A stretch of 60,000 nucleotides of DNA from Zygnema cylindricum (GCA_037447655.1 JBBHKE010000813.1:188001-248000); one strand, 5' to 3'; numbered from the stretch's first letter, positions 21,243 through 34,475 are shown. Notes: generated from the sequence alone by a model not told the origin. Made by a program: numbers and translations.

Positions 21243-24150
21243 GTTTTTGGGAAAAAGTCGAATTCCGTACGAATTGGACAACTAAGGAAAAAAAGAGTAA
21301 TTATTATCAATGCTGCTTAAAGTTGAAGGGTTAAAATTTCGGGGCACAAATATATTGTCCAATGACGCTAATAAAGCTACAGGTTGTAGCTCTCTGCGTG
21401 GTTCCGTTCTGTTAAGTTCGGTTCCTGTACGGACCGAGCAGAACGGTTTGAAATTGAGATTTGTCAATTGTGTAACCGTTAGACGCCGGCGGATCTCCCG
21501 ATGCGAACGGTTCAAACCGTTCGGCCATCAAAGTTCCCTAAGGACCCTAAAAACGCTAAAATAAGCTTACAAAATCCTGACATTGAGTTATCAAATTTAG
21601 CGTGCTTGTTGTAAATTTAACTTACATAGGTAACCTGAATATATTTACTTAGTTTGTTCTCTATGCCTTATGATCTCTTTTCTTTGGTTGTCTTTAAATG
21701 TTTTTTTTTTGCCCCTTTTGTACCTTGATGGTTCTTCCATCGTAAGTTTTGCATTAAACTTTACACTTTCAATTTAGCTTATGGCCATTATACTTTATTC
21801 CGACACACGGCCGTACATTCATATATGGGTTCAAACAAAGTTTGGCTTTTTAAAATAAAACCCATCATTTCCTTTAAACGTTATAACCCATACGTTAAGG
21901 TTTAAATTGCTAGCCAAAATGTTGAACACTTTCTAAAATTTTGTACATGAAGAGTTATTAAGAAAGCGTGTTGGTAGACCATATGATTACATGGGAACAA
22001 AAATAAGTGATGGCCAAAGACTAAACTGGAAAACGGAACAAGGATTGAAGCACACTAAACGAAAAAACTATGCGGAAAAAATGAACAAAAAAAAATGGCA
22101 TGCCAACCAAAAAAATTGAGAGATAATAGAAGCACAAAGGCAACGAAATAATTGTGTAACCAAACCAACGCTACCCGACCACACCTCAGCTTAGCTAAAG
22201 GGCTATTAAAAGCAGCCCCTTACGCCCCTAAGGCTCGGCGGAGCACATTGAGGCAGTTCCGAAACAAGTTTGATGGTCCGTAGTCAATGGAGGAGGACAA
22301 AAGATTCCCTTGTTGTAAAGCCACAAATATATGTCGAGGAATAAGTGATGATCGTATAGGGAGGGCTTATAGAGCCCCATAGGAACGTAAAACACAAGTA
22401 TGGAGGAATTCATGCTAAACAACCCCCAAACAACCCAATATCTCTACTGCTATTGAAATAAAGTTATCTATAGTACCTCGGTGTGCATAATCACGCTCTT
22501 TCTTCTTAGTTGCGCCAGGGGTGACAACTCCAATGTGTTGAGCCGCTTTAACAACAATATTATATGAGGTAGGGTTGGTAAAACAATGTCACCAAGAACA
22601 TGAGAACTCTCGAGTAGTACGGCATTAGTCTGAAGTGAAGGAACATTTTTTGGAATGAATTGACCTGGTGGTGATTCTTATAAATCCAAAATCGTGGCAT
22701 TAGCTTTTCTTCCAAGAGTATTCGCACAAACTGGTCCACCACTAAAAGTTTTTTACTGGCCAGGGATCAAAATTTGCAAGTGATTTTACAAGGCTGATGG
22801 AGAAAAATGATTGACTACCGTCTCCGCAACAAGAACCACGTGCAATTGGCGACGAGGTATGCTTAGACGGTCGAGATGCCATTGAGGAAGGTTGCTTTCA
22901 AAGAGGAGTGGGACATCGGGATACGGATTGCTAAAGATACAGATTCCGTGCACACTCGAGGATATTGCACGTCCCACACATGAGGATTCCGTCTAATGGA
23001 GTTTACAAGTGTCGTTGATTTTAAGATACATGCTCAATCAATATGCGGGGATGTGGGTTATGGGATGTGAAGTTGGACTGTGCAATTTGAAGCCCATAGG
23101 CTTTGTTTCATGGGCCCAAGCGTTACTTTCTACTCTTGGATATGCTAGTTGATAGTTGTGAGATAGGAGTCAAGCCCGCAAGCTTCCCTAGATTGGCACA
23201 GGCCTCATTTTATATAATTGGATGCTCTGTGTTATACCTAGCCTAGTGTCAACACAAGTCAGTAGAGGTAGACAATGTGTCTTGCCAAAAACGGTTACCG
23301 TGCCGTTAGCTTTGCTTTTGTGGTTCTTCTCTGCGAACTTAATTGGGCTGCCCGTCTCTGCGCTGGGGAGGCTGTTTGGCTATTTTTCGTTAGGGTGTTT
23401 TTATCTTCCGTTGGTTTTGTGTTTGCCTTTCTTTTCCATGTACTTTGTTATTTCGTCTCTCTGAGTTTTCGTCCATTGCCAACTATTTAGGCTTTCCAAT
23501 TTATTTATCTCTATTCATTTTGTTCCCCATGTACCTTAGATGGCTTACCATGGCCATCTTCCTAAAGCTTGGGCATACCACACTAAAATCAGTATGTTTG
23601 CAAAGCGAATGCACCTAATGAGTCACAATAGACCACTTTTCAATGAGATTGTTTAACTGCCATTTTCTCTTATCAACTCCATGTACTGCGATGGTTTCCC
23701 ATCACGATATAATTCAATTCGATAAAAATAAGTAAACGTTTTCACAATTGCCCAAAATCATATTTTCTCTTCACAGGTAGAATCTTCCATACAAATCAAT
23801 TACGTTCCTCACTTTTTATAGCAATAATCAAATCTGCCTATAAACATGAAAAAAAAAGAAAAAACAAAATCGGGAATAGATCTACTAAAGCTTATCAAAT
23901 AAAGGCCTAGCAATAACTCTATTTCTCAAGAATACGAGCAACTAACATCGGGAGAAGTTTAACGCTCAACTGAAGCTAAAACAAAAACTGAGAGCCCTAC
24001 GTTCTTTGTACAAGCACTGTAAAAACAACCAAGATACTAAAAATACAAATTCCCTTGACCTTACGTTATTTATACATAGTCCTAAGCAAAATTTTATTCA
24101 AAATTGGTTAGAATAGACTCATTATTAACAGTGCAAGCCATTGTGTTTCC
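21243..24150. other. 2.9-kb stretch between SIG and the MITE, no gene recognised
   Basis: Frames on the minus strand at 22228-22977 and on the plus strand at 23222-23490 are short and carry no domain or exon pattern that I recognise. SIG 3' UTR is expected near 24100. Confidence 0.4.
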
Positions 24151-24153
24151 AGG

Positions 24154-27100
24154 TCAATCTAATTCCCATAACGGAAGCAGTACTTCTCTGAGTTTCCTTC
24201 TCGCAGTTTTCTGAAATTGATACCAAACCCCTATCCAATATTAGTGGTTGTACAGTCAAACCCAAGAAAGACCAAAAAAAAAAAAAAAGGAACATTTCAA
24301 GCAGAGAAAATGAAAAAAAAAGAAAAAGCGAGAAAAAAACATTGATAGGAATCTCCAAAGCAGTTAGAGAAAGTGAAACCGGACCTTCTACCTATCGAAG
24401 ACCAGACAAAAGTTCGAGCCTCGTTTATTTCGTTTTTTTTTTTCCCGTTCAGTTATGCTTTGTTTTATTCTTAATTTAGTGACTCGTTTCCTAATATTTA
24501 TTTTCATTTTGACCTTTCGTTGTTATTTTCACTCCCATGAAATATTTCTCTCACCAGACTGGACTCCACCTGTCCTTCTCGAACTTCCAATTCCAATGCA
24601 ATCTGCCGATATTCAAAGGTAAAGAAAAAGAATTAAAAAAACATTTTCTTTTTTCAAAATCATATACTACGACAATTCCCAAAAGATTAGTACAACATTT
24701 TTCAAAAACGACATACATATCACAACAAACCAATACAGAGGATCCGGAAAAAAGTACAAAAATAAAATAAAACCCAAAACGTGGAACTCAAGATTCCTAA
24801 CAGAACAAAAAACGAGGAACTAGGAACTAGGAAACGACAAAAAATGATTATAAAAACGTTGACAACATTCCCATCCAATCGACACTCTTTAAGGTTTCTG
24901 TCTCTTACTTTTTTTCTCGACTTTCCACCCTCATTCTCTCCTCCAAAACCAAACTTTTTCTGAAGAACCTGTGAAACGACGAAAAACCTCTTCTCACATC
25001 AATCCCCGATTTTTTTTTTGGTTTTTTTGTTACTTAGTAAAATCGCAAGGTTTCAAACAAATTTTTCAAAATTTTCTAATTGTTTGAATTCCACTAATCT
25101 TTCAAAACACAACCGATTAAAAAAAAAAAAAAAACATACACCATGTAGGAAAATGGACTATTTCTGGAAAGTTTTCACAAGACTTACAACCTTAAAAAGA
25201 TTGATAATTTCACACTAACAAGTTCCATTCAAAATAACGAGTTTCCTTTTTTACCCCCTTTATTCACCTTCAATTCTGTGGTACGGAGTCTTCCCAATGC
25301 CCCTCTCAAATCTTCCATCTGTCTTAGGAGCTCCACTCTCTGTCCCACATCTCCACTATTCTCAACCAATGAAAAACAAGATAACTACTAAATTACATTT
25401 ACAAGTTTCCACGAGCATAGAGAAAAGACGAAAAATACAATTGTCTGTGGTGAGACACCCCGGTCAAGAAAACGGGGACAACTATTGCTGGTCTACCGCA
25501 ACCGGAAAGTGCCAATAACATCGCTTGAGGAGGGAGGGAGAGTGAGAGTGAGAAAGAGGTTCCGTCCACCCACTTTCCACGGATCGCTGAGAGGAGAGAG
25601 GTCCTCCACTTCCTCCGCCACTCCTGCTGCCTCCACCGCCCTCAGCACCGCCGCCACCTGCCACGTCATGTCACGTTAAGCCAAGTCCAGTCAAAGTCAA
25701 CGTCCAGTCGAGTCGAGTCAATGCCAAGCTAAGTCAAAAGAAGTCAAGTGAAGTCAAGTGACGTGACATGAGGCGATGTGAGGGAGGGCTGGAAGGCCCG
25801 ACAGTTGGGGCCGCCAGCCTGCTGGTGGAGAATGGCGCAAGAGAAGCAGGGGATGGCAGGGGAGGGGAGGGGATAGAAAGGGAGAGGGCTCACGCGTTTT
25901 TTATCAATTCCAGTGAGGCGCGCCAATTCTGACAGCGTTGCTTCCCGGGAGTTTCTCTGCAGGAATATCTGCAGACCTGGACGCCCATGTGAGAGGGCGA
26001 ACGACAGGAGGGAAGGAGAGGGAGAGGAATAGGAAGAGAAGGAAAGGGATGGAGGAAAAGAGAGGTGCATCTCTTCAGAGTGCCTGTCCATAAGGTCCAT
26101 CAACCTCCCATTCCTAATCAGAGACTTTGCTGACATAGAAAGAAACAGACAACGGCATCGGGTGAGAGAGACAGTTAATAAGAGAGGGAGACAGAGAAGG
26201 CAGTAGTAGTGCGGGAAAAGAAAAACAATTGCGTTTATTCCATTCTAAACCCCCACCCCCACCCCCTCCCCCTCCCCCTCTCCCTCTCCCTCTCCCTCTC
26301 CCTCCCCCTCCCCTCCTCTCCCCCTCCTCCCCCCTCCATTTCCTCCCTCCCCCTCTCCCCTCCCCTACCCCACTCCCCCCTCCCTCTCCCCCTCCCCTTC
26401 CCTCCTCCATCCATCCATTCCATTCCATCCATCCATCCATCCGTCCTCCTTCCATCCTTCCATTCCATTCCATTCCATTCCATTCATCCGGTCCGTTCCA
26501 TCCATCCATCATTCCATCCATCCATCCATCCATCCATCCATCATCCACATCTTCCATCATCATCATCCATCATCATCATCATCATCACATCAAATGTCAT
26601 CATCATCTTTGTGCATCTTTCATCTTTGGATCTTTGGTCATCATGCATCATCCGTCATCATCATCATCACGCATCCATCACATCTTTATCTTTGTTCTTT
26701 TATCCATCTTTTATCACATCTTTTATCACTTTAAGATCACTCTCTCTACCCAGTCATTTTTTTTTGTTTCCCATTTGCGCCCCATTGTTCTCTCTCTCAA
26801 AGTAAACCATTTGGTCACTGATGGATACTAAGGGCCGTACCTCTCTCTCCTCTTCTATCCTCCTCTTTTGCCTCCAGAGATAGGGCCCCAAATGCATAGA
26901 CTGCCCTTTTACCATCACCGCCTTGCCTACCACCTGTTCCACAAACAGAAAAAATAGGCAAACGGACAAACGAGTTGCAAAACAGATGATAGGACAGACT
27001 GTCACCCATTTTCCAAATAGCGTTTCCATGTGGCCCTTCAGTTCAAGAATAAGGAAAAGTACACAACAACATGTACGGTAGAACAAAACAGAAATGAAAG

Positions 27101-30100
27101 ATTCACAAAGAAGTACACAAAAAAAAGTAGGAAAGTACACACAAAGAAAGTACAAAAAATCTCAGAGAAAAATACCACAAACTCTCGAAGGCAAAAACCA
27201 TTAGAGGCCTCTCCAAAAAAACATTCATCCTGTTGTTATCTCCTCTAAACTCAGAACCATTCCGTGTTAAAAACTATTATGAAAAACTTGTAAGATGACA
27301 TATTACAATATTAATATGTATTTATAATTGAAATTAGAGTTAATGTTCCTGCTCTTAAAATTGATTTGCTATGAATAAATTACCTCCCTGCTAAATCCAA
27401 TTCCCATTCCTTCATTTCAATGTTTGTTTTTAAGTCCACGATTTCAGAATCGTACCGCCGAGATCCAGCGGTACGAATGAGCCGAAAACTTCGATCCTTT
27501 GGAAGAATCGTACTTTCTAGCTCCGTGAAGAAGCCCCCCGACACCTTCCTGGAAATTCATTCCTCGACAAAGTACGTGATTTAGAAACCAAAAAATAACA
27601 AATCAAAACAAAGAAAAGAAACAAGCGACACCCTCTAAAACTCCAACATTTTTTGTATCCAAACTTCTTTTGTTATCTGCATTTGAAAGTAGTATGGATG
27701 ATGCAGAATTACTTCGCAAAGAGTCTCATTTGGTGCACTACTATATAACTAATTTTGGAAAAACGCAAAGACTACTGAAGTTTAGTACATGGTTAGAAAG
27801 CTCTTGAGAGATTTTGTTTGTCTTACATCCCTCTTTCGTATTATAAACAAATGTTAGATTTTTTTAATTTTGCTAAAACAAGTTTGCCACTCTGTCATCC
27901 TTCTTTAGATGTGGACCGCATTGCTGTTAAAAAGAATGAAGTTTTTCATATCTTAGTATGAAGATTATATCATATTCATATTATATTAACAATGGGATTT
28001 TCTTTGTTTTCATAAATTTTCAAAGAAAAAGAATGCTGAAGGAAATCCCTTCTTTTTTGGTTTCTCTTCATACTACCACACTGGAAGTAATGTGGACCGA
28101 CCAAAACAGAGAACACTTCATATCTCTCTCGAATTGTCCTCTCTAGCCTTGAAACGGAAGGAATCAAACAAATAATAATTCTGTTGTATTAAATATATTT
28201 CAGTGATTCGTATTTTTTTGTTTCGTTTATGCTTTGACTTTTATAAGGAAGAAGTATACCTGGCAAAGATCCTCCAAGGGCAGTCCTTTGTCCCTATACT
28301 TGTAGGCAATGCTAAAAACCAGTCTCGAATTTGCCTGTAAAATTTTTCTTTTCGCTGCCCGACCTTTTCCCATCCTATCCCATTCCTATTTCCCAATCAA
28401 AACCTTTCTAAACATTTTAACTGTGGGGAGGAACCATCGTGAAACCAAAATTTCAACAAGATTAATTTTCTTACATCCAAAAATGGGCCATAACAACGAG
28501 ACAACAACCTGAAGACTCCTCTTGACTGTTTTTTTTTTTTTTTTTAAGGGCAGCTTGCTGTAAATCCCACACGTACATCAGTGTGGATTTGGCATCTGAA
28601 AGAATCTAAATATAGTGCTATGGAAAAATGGAAACCTCTTGCGTTGCTTTTTCAGAGAAAGAACCTTTTCCCATTCACATTAAATAATGTTTGATGAAAA
28701 CGTTTTTTATTGATTTCTAAACAAAAACAATTCCATATTCTAAAATTTAAGTGGTTTTTCAAAAAAGTGGCTGAGTCAGTTGTACTCTTTCACGTTGGAG
28801 GTGAAGTTAAATCATGAGTCAAAAGTCAAACAAAATTGATCAAATCATTTATTATTTATCAAATTACTTTCTTAACAAGCATCCTATCTTTCCACATCTT
28901 ATTCCCCCAAAAAACCATCCTAGCAGTTCATACTATGAAAAGTTTTGGCATTGTTGAGAGGTTTCTATGGTGAATTTGGGTGGAACAAGCCTTTCGAGGA
29001 ATTTCCATAATTCAACAGAATCTCCCCGATACTATTGAAGGTGATCAATGCAGAAATTTTTAACTGTTTTTCTTTTGATTCTCACAGAGCATAGAGTCGC
29101 AAAATCGATGGAAGTTTCGCAGCTTCTGCCCATTCTCTATCGGAGGGATCTCTTTTTAGAGTTTCCAAGAGCTGTTTTTTGAGGTTTTCGAGACGGTATA
29201 CTTCCTGCAGAAAGGAGTAAAAGGGATACAAGAGGCAAAGAGGGACAGCAAGGGAAAAAAAAATGGCCAAGATTCAGACAAGGTTCCGAAAAGAAAAGTA
29301 TAGAGTTTTGTCTTTTTCTGGTAAGAATCCAAAATTTAGGTGGAGAAAAACAAGGAATATAATATATATAATGGGCTTGCCACTACTGCTCGTCTTTGAT
29401 ATCAAAAGCATGAATGCATAAATTTTGAAGTACCACAGTTTTTTGTTTCTTTTGATTTTGGCATCAAATTTGAGATTTTTTTTTCATCAACTTCTACATA
29501 TAAGAAATAAAAACAAAAAACAAAAAAAACAAAAAATGAGAATGAAAAACATGTCTCACCTTCACATCTTCACAAAGAACTACCGCTTCCTCTGGAGTAA
29601 GTGGAGGCCTCCATCCTACAAAATCTAACCACGTGGCTACACATCCACCACTGGAATTTTTATTTATTTTCTCCTCAATCTACACATCAAAAAAAGAAAC
29701 AAAATTGGATCTCAAAAAAACAAATTGTACAAAATTTCCAGTTGAAACTACGTGGTATCAGAAAAGGAGAAGGGAATTGAAAAAGGGCAAAAATTAGGAG
29801 AAGAGGAGGATAAAGAACACAGGAAATCGTAGAAACTGGTTTCTTTGGTGAATTGCACAAAAGAAACTCCAAATCATTCATCCTATAGTAGATCTTATGC
29901 AGATAACATAGTTCCAGTCACTACAACATGCTAACTCCTATTGTTTATATAATCATTTTATACAAACACCAACTATTAGGAAACATGAATTTGACAGAAA
30001 TCAACTTCATTTTAACTCTTTTCACTCTCATATTGTAATTACATGGAAGATATTTGCCCTTATGTTGACAGTAAGTTTAAAGTACGTGAAACTGTACAAA

Positions 30101-31321
30101 CCGTACATGAATTTGCCCAAAAAAGCCTACGGAATGTACAATTTACCCTACGTCGATATTGTAATTACCCTATCAGTTTGAAATCCTTTGAAGCAACCAT
30201 AGATGCCTCGACACATAACTTTCCTTTATCATGAGGACCGAAGTGATTTCCTTAAAATCACGCTGGATGATGATGTCATATATCCATTTGTATTTAAAAC
30301 TTAGCTAATAAAATACAATAGCGATAATTCTTTGAATCAAAAAGCCACGCAATGTGAAAAAAAGAGCCTACATTAGCTTACAGAAACCCGGCCATAAAAA
30401 GAACTTATATCTAATGGAAAATCACTACAGGTTTTAGTTTTCACAGTTCCTGAAAGGTGAACCTATTGTTGCACCATTTTTCATCCCCATAATTACCTGC
30501 CATGGTTCTGTCTTTTTCCGTACTGATTGTCCTCTTCTGGCTGCTTCCTGGGAAGTTGCCTGAAGTGCCGCTTCTCTGAGAGCTGTAGAGAGAAAAACCA
30601 TGGAAGGTTTCAAGCAAAAAAAAAAAAAAATCAAGATTACATGTAACAAGATTAATTTACAATTGACATATTAATGATTTTTTGACGAGGGTCGGATACA
30701 AACTTGAAAAAGATACGACTCTATCGTTGCCTTTCCTAAACAGAGTTTCCCCTTTCAAGCAAACGGAAAAGGCATCCTGGTTGCGTGAAAACAAAAAAAG
30801 AAAAGGAAACACCAATTTGAGTGACCATCCAATACTTTTTCCAAACCAACACTTATTACGAAAACAACAGAAGAAAGCTGAAATTATCACCACTTCCAGA
30901 TTTTTCTGTTCACCGTTTTGTGAAACTTAGTCATTATTTCGTCCCTCTATACTCAGCTCCGACTAATTCAAACTTAAAAATTCATCTGTCCACTAAAATC
31001 GTTTAAATGCGTAAACAGAGGCCCTTCCTAAAACCCTAAAGCTCCTTGCCATTCAGTCCAAGATTCACCTGCACTGCTGAAATCTCTCTGTCTCCTGTCG
31101 GTGTGAACTGCCACGTGGCATTTTTCAGTAACTGCAGCAGTTTCTGCAGCTCTTAATCTTGCCAGTAATGGCGGTAGCCGAGGTCCTCGTACAGGAGTGG
31201 CTTCCACGTGTCCACCCCGAGCTCTTGCAGTGCTGGCGATTAATGCTTCACAAAGACCGCCACGTCCGTACAGCAGCAGTCCGTCCGTACAGACCGGAAT
31301 TGACGGAAGGGACCTCCACAT
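24154..31321 (-). CDS. SIG: Sigma70-type factor for an organellar (plastid) RNA polymerase, 13 coding exons, 431 aa
   Basis: Nuclear-encoded sigma factor, expected to confer promoter recognition on the bacterial-type plastid RNA polymerase. Exons, all GT-AG and phase-compatible: 31321-31069, 30582-30497, 29679-29560, 29204-29086, 28374-28260, 27548-27456, 26933-26841, 25968-25894, 25657-25574, 25360-25268, 24968-24909, 24602-24555, 24210-24154 (TGA). The start is the first ATG after an in-frame TAA; the basic N-terminus could be a transit peptide. Region 1.2-like: RDPSDREWAEAAKL (about 172-185). Region 2.1-2.2: NSRLVFSIAYKYRDKGLPL (about 208-226). Region 2.3-2.4: residues 232-275. Region 3: SREATLSELARLTGIDKKR (300-318). 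Region 4: from about 347, with the helix-turn-helix at about 393-420 and C-terminal KTARRKLRE. Recognition residues are atypical (see findings). The exon 9/10 borders are least certain. Which SIG subgroup it belongs to is not resolved. Confidence 0.88.
26240..26760. repeat. Low-complexity block in SIG intron 7: CCCCTC/CCCTCT, CCATTC, CATC arrays
   Basis: Consecutive tracts of CCCCCTCC-type (about 26250-26410), CCATCC/CCATTC (about 26408-26560) and CAT/CATC (about 26560-26690) units. On the SIG sense strand this is purine-rich with runs of 4-5 G separated by single bases, a strong G-quadruplex/triplex motif. Long frames across it are composition artefacts. Confidence 0.85.
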
Positions 31322-31980
31322 GACTCTGCAACCGCGGCTTTACCAAACGGCAGGAAGAACTAAAAGACGGGAAACGAAGAAGAGGACGGGAGAGAAGTGG
31401 TAGAGAGAGGGAGAGAGAAGACGTGACAAACGTCATAGTCAATGCCGAATGTACCGGACGCCTAAGGTTTACGGAGTGATAAACAACCAATGGAAGCTTA
31501 GACGCGACCGGCTTCAAGGGTTATCTCACACGTGTCAGAAAAACACAGCCAATCAATACGCAACATCTGGATGATGGAGTTGTCACGAAGAGCCTGGCAA
31601 GTTGCAGGGGGGCAAAAGTGCAAAGCGAAACTCCGCTCCGGAATCAGCGTTGCAAAAAGATGTTTTTGGGAAGGATGTGATGTATGCCACGTCAAATATT
31701 TGAACGCTTTTGAGTTTTGACGTGGCAGCACTATCGTAATCATCATTATGAAAATGATGTTAAAGCGGATTCACACGTTGAAAATATGCTGGTTTCACGT
31801 ATCCGTATGTTTTAGAATACGAAGAAATTAATCTTTCATCTCGAATCAGGCTTTGAGTTCGAATGAATGCAATAATTATGGGAATTGATCATGACAGTGA
31901 CTGTTTTGGTTGCGCACAGTCACACTTATGTCATTTTGTGAAAGAATGTAAGTTTGAAGTACACGTTGGTACAAGTAAAG
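31322..31980 (-). promoter_or_regulatory. SIG upstream region with a G-box
   Basis: CACGTG at 31529-31534, within CACACGTGTC, lies 195 bp upstream of the first coding base (31321-31322 boundary to 31516 is leader or promoter). ACGTGGCA/CCACGTCA-like cores lie at about 31690 and 31720. These resemble plant light- and ABA-responsive ACGT elements; function is inferred only. Confidence 0.35.
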
Positions 31981-31982
31981 TA

Positions 31983-32521
31983 CACCGCCAATCGCTATTA
32001 GCGTGTAGGTTTCATTAGCGTATACAAATAATTACCGTGGTGTACGATATTTAAGAATTTGAAAATTTTGGAAAAAATCATACATTCTAATTGTTTGATT
32101 ATGGTAATTTGGATCTTTGAAAAAAAAAATGTCGGTCGCAAACATGCTTACACTAATATAGGTCTCCGTACAACATCTGACAAATCGTACACAAATCGTA
32201 CATTCACACGGTCGAAACGCGGCTGTCGGACGAATATGTGCGGGCGGGATTTTTTACGACCTGGTTTTTTTTCCTTTTTAGAACGCACATTCTCATGCGT
32301 CAACGGTTACTAAAACTAATTTATTGTAATTTTTAATTTAAAAAGGTACATTTATGTACGGTCTGACACTGACCGTACACCACTCTATTTAAGAGACAAC
32401 GTACTGAATATAACCCTAAACAGAATAAAGAAAAAAATAGAATAAACTACGCTATTTGAGAATAAAACAAAAAAAAGCGGGACGGGATTAGCTTACACAA
32501 CGCTAATAGCGATTGGCGGTG
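31983..32521. mobile_element. Tc1/mariner-like non-autonomous element, copy 3 (539 bp)
   Basis: TA-flanked (31981-31982, 32522-32523). Ends CACCGCCAATCGCTATTAGCG and CGCTAATAGCGATTGGCGGTG are 21-bp inverted repeats. The interior resembles copy 1 (AAAGGTACA ... CCGTAC.CCAC.CTATTTAA). It is inserted into repeat R2: the flanks join to match the empty site near 35110. Confidence 0.78.
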
Positions 32522-32523
32522 TA

Positions 32524-32740
32524 CCGTCGAGTGTAAATTTGACGGTCAACCGGTTCAACAGCTTTGACTTTCAGAATATTGTTACAACCGCTTAAATTTT
32601 GCCGCGCTTGCGAACGTCGACCGTCATAATTGATTTAGCAAAACAAAACTGCGGCAACCACATGTAAATAAAAGTGTTGCGGACATTCACTTTTTGTCTT
32701 TACGTGAGCTCCACGGTGAGAGCACATGTTGGCTTTTAAC
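32524..32740. repeat. Unnamed repeat R2, copy 1
   Basis: Similar to about 35105-35350: ATTTGACGGTCAACC, CGCGCTTGCGAACGTCGACCG, AAAACTGCGGCA.CCACAT.TAAATAAAA and CACGTGAGCTCCACxGTGA in the same order. Non-coding; superfamily unknown. Confidence 0.65.
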
Positions 32741-34120
32741 TTAGAGCGTTGTTCCATTAGGCGGTCTCTATAAACATCAAAAATTCGTTTACTGAAGCGA
32801 CCGTTCCATTGTGTCGGGTCAGTAACCGACATTGTTTTTTGCGTGGCACACTTTGATTTGGCCACGTAATATAAGAATACGATTCTGATAATCTTCAGAG
32901 AATCTCTGATAGCAAATTGTGACCACGTATTCGTACCAGCGAAGGTAAAAAGTGACTCTTACGACGTATTGAATAAAATCTGTACGGGCGGACGAAACTT
33001 AAGATTTGTAAAAGCGTACGAAAATGTCAAAATGGTTAGTGGATCGCGTGAAATAATATCCTCCGTCAAAGATTTTTTTGCGCCCTGGCGGAAGGCACAT
33101 GTCATATGCGACGTGTACCCACCTGGTCGCGTGGTCGTCGTGGATATTTGTTCACTTTTCCACGTGGCACGATGTTATTTGTTCAGGCGCTAAGAATTGA
33201 CCTACTCCGGGTCACTTGTTGCAAACTGGAAGTGTCAGACGATGGAGTATCCGATTATGCATCCGACGGTCCAAGTTTACGCCCATAAACGTGGAGAATA
33301 AAACCCTCATTCAGTTGGCTTGTTTTTCTGACATTTTATTTTTTTTGGTACGGTACTGTACGAAAGAGTACGGCTTTCAGTAGACAACGACATTTTTCCC
33401 CTAATGGAACCTTACCCTGAGTCGAAGTTCCATCACGTAGAGTTTGTAAGCCACGTGTTCTAAATTGACTGGCGCCACGCAAGCTACGATCCGATATTGA
33501 ATATCTTTCAGATTTTTAGCACCGACAAACTTAACTTCAAATCTTGACTTGCGTACCATGTACCTGCGTACGACGTGACCATACGACAAAACTTTTATAC
33601 ATTTTGCAGACGACGCCAGCTCATTTTTTAGGGTTTCAGTTTTCGAACATAACGAAAGTCCTTTGACAGAAATAGTGTGACGAACAAAAGTTACCGAAAA
33701 TAGCGTGACGAGGGAATGTTACGAAATTTCGTTTTTAGTTTCGTTTATATTTTGGAAACCGCGTGTCATGTGGAAATCTTAAGATTTTTCGATGTCCATC
33801 ATGACACGTAGCTTAATTGTCCACCGTGTCACAAAATTTTTTTTTTCTGTGTATGCCAACCCACCTCGTCGAGGTGGGTTGAGTCTAACAGAGAAAATTG
33901 AAGCGAACTCATTGCAGATGAACATCTGACGGCTAGTTTTACCTCCAAGACCTCCGGAGAGTATCGGCAAGATTCTCTGTAATGTTGGTTTTCGTATAAA
34001 AACAAAATAGGCGGTACGATCTAGTACGGAGAGTCGTGGATTTCTGTTAGAAACGCCACTTTTCGCTTGATGGAACTTCACCCTAATAAATCGTTAACCC
34101 TAATAACGATGGGCGGTGGA
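32741..34120. other. Intergenic, one short palindrome
   Basis: No gene recognised. 33857-33880 holds AACCCACCTCG and its inverse around a single T. About 34085-34115 (ACCCTAATAACGATGGGCGGTGG) looks like a relic end of the Tc1/mariner-like family. Confidence 0.4.
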
Positions 34121-34475
34121 GCATGACGACAAAACGACAAAATCGAACCGTAGACGACCTCAGAAATATTTAAGGTTGTGTAAAAAAAATGTTTTATTCA
34201 TTCGTTAGGAAGGATCTTTTTTTCTCGAAAAAAATATATTAAAATATAAAATATGGATGTGGTCATATGGTCTCATCGCCAATAAGAAACAATATTTTGA
34301 ACAATATTTTTTTTTGTTCTCTTTCCATAATTTTGAAAGGGATATTGACCAATACAAGAGATAAGAGAAAATGTTGAAGATATTTTAACCACAAAAAAAA
34401 AAGATTTAAAAAGGCTACGCATGACGACAAAAAGACAAAATCGAGCCGTAGACGACAACAGAAATATCGTCCCAT
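34121..34475. repeat. Pair of about 50-bp direct repeats about 300 bp apart
   Basis: GCATGACGACAAAA.GACAAAATCGA.CCGTAGACGAC occurs at about 34121-34172 and again at about 34419-34473 with few differences. The spacer is AT-rich and non-coding. Possibly a remnant of short terminal repeats. Confidence 0.55.

Noticed and set aside
25744-26136. 130-codon minus-strand frame as a stand-alone gene
   Set aside because: Only its 25968-25894 part is an exon (sigma region 3); the rest is intron read-through.
26209-26831. Two overlapping plus-strand frames of about 200 codons rich in Pro/Ser/His
   Set aside because: Produced by the CCCTCC/CCATCC/CATC repeat array; composition only, and they lie in the SIG intron.
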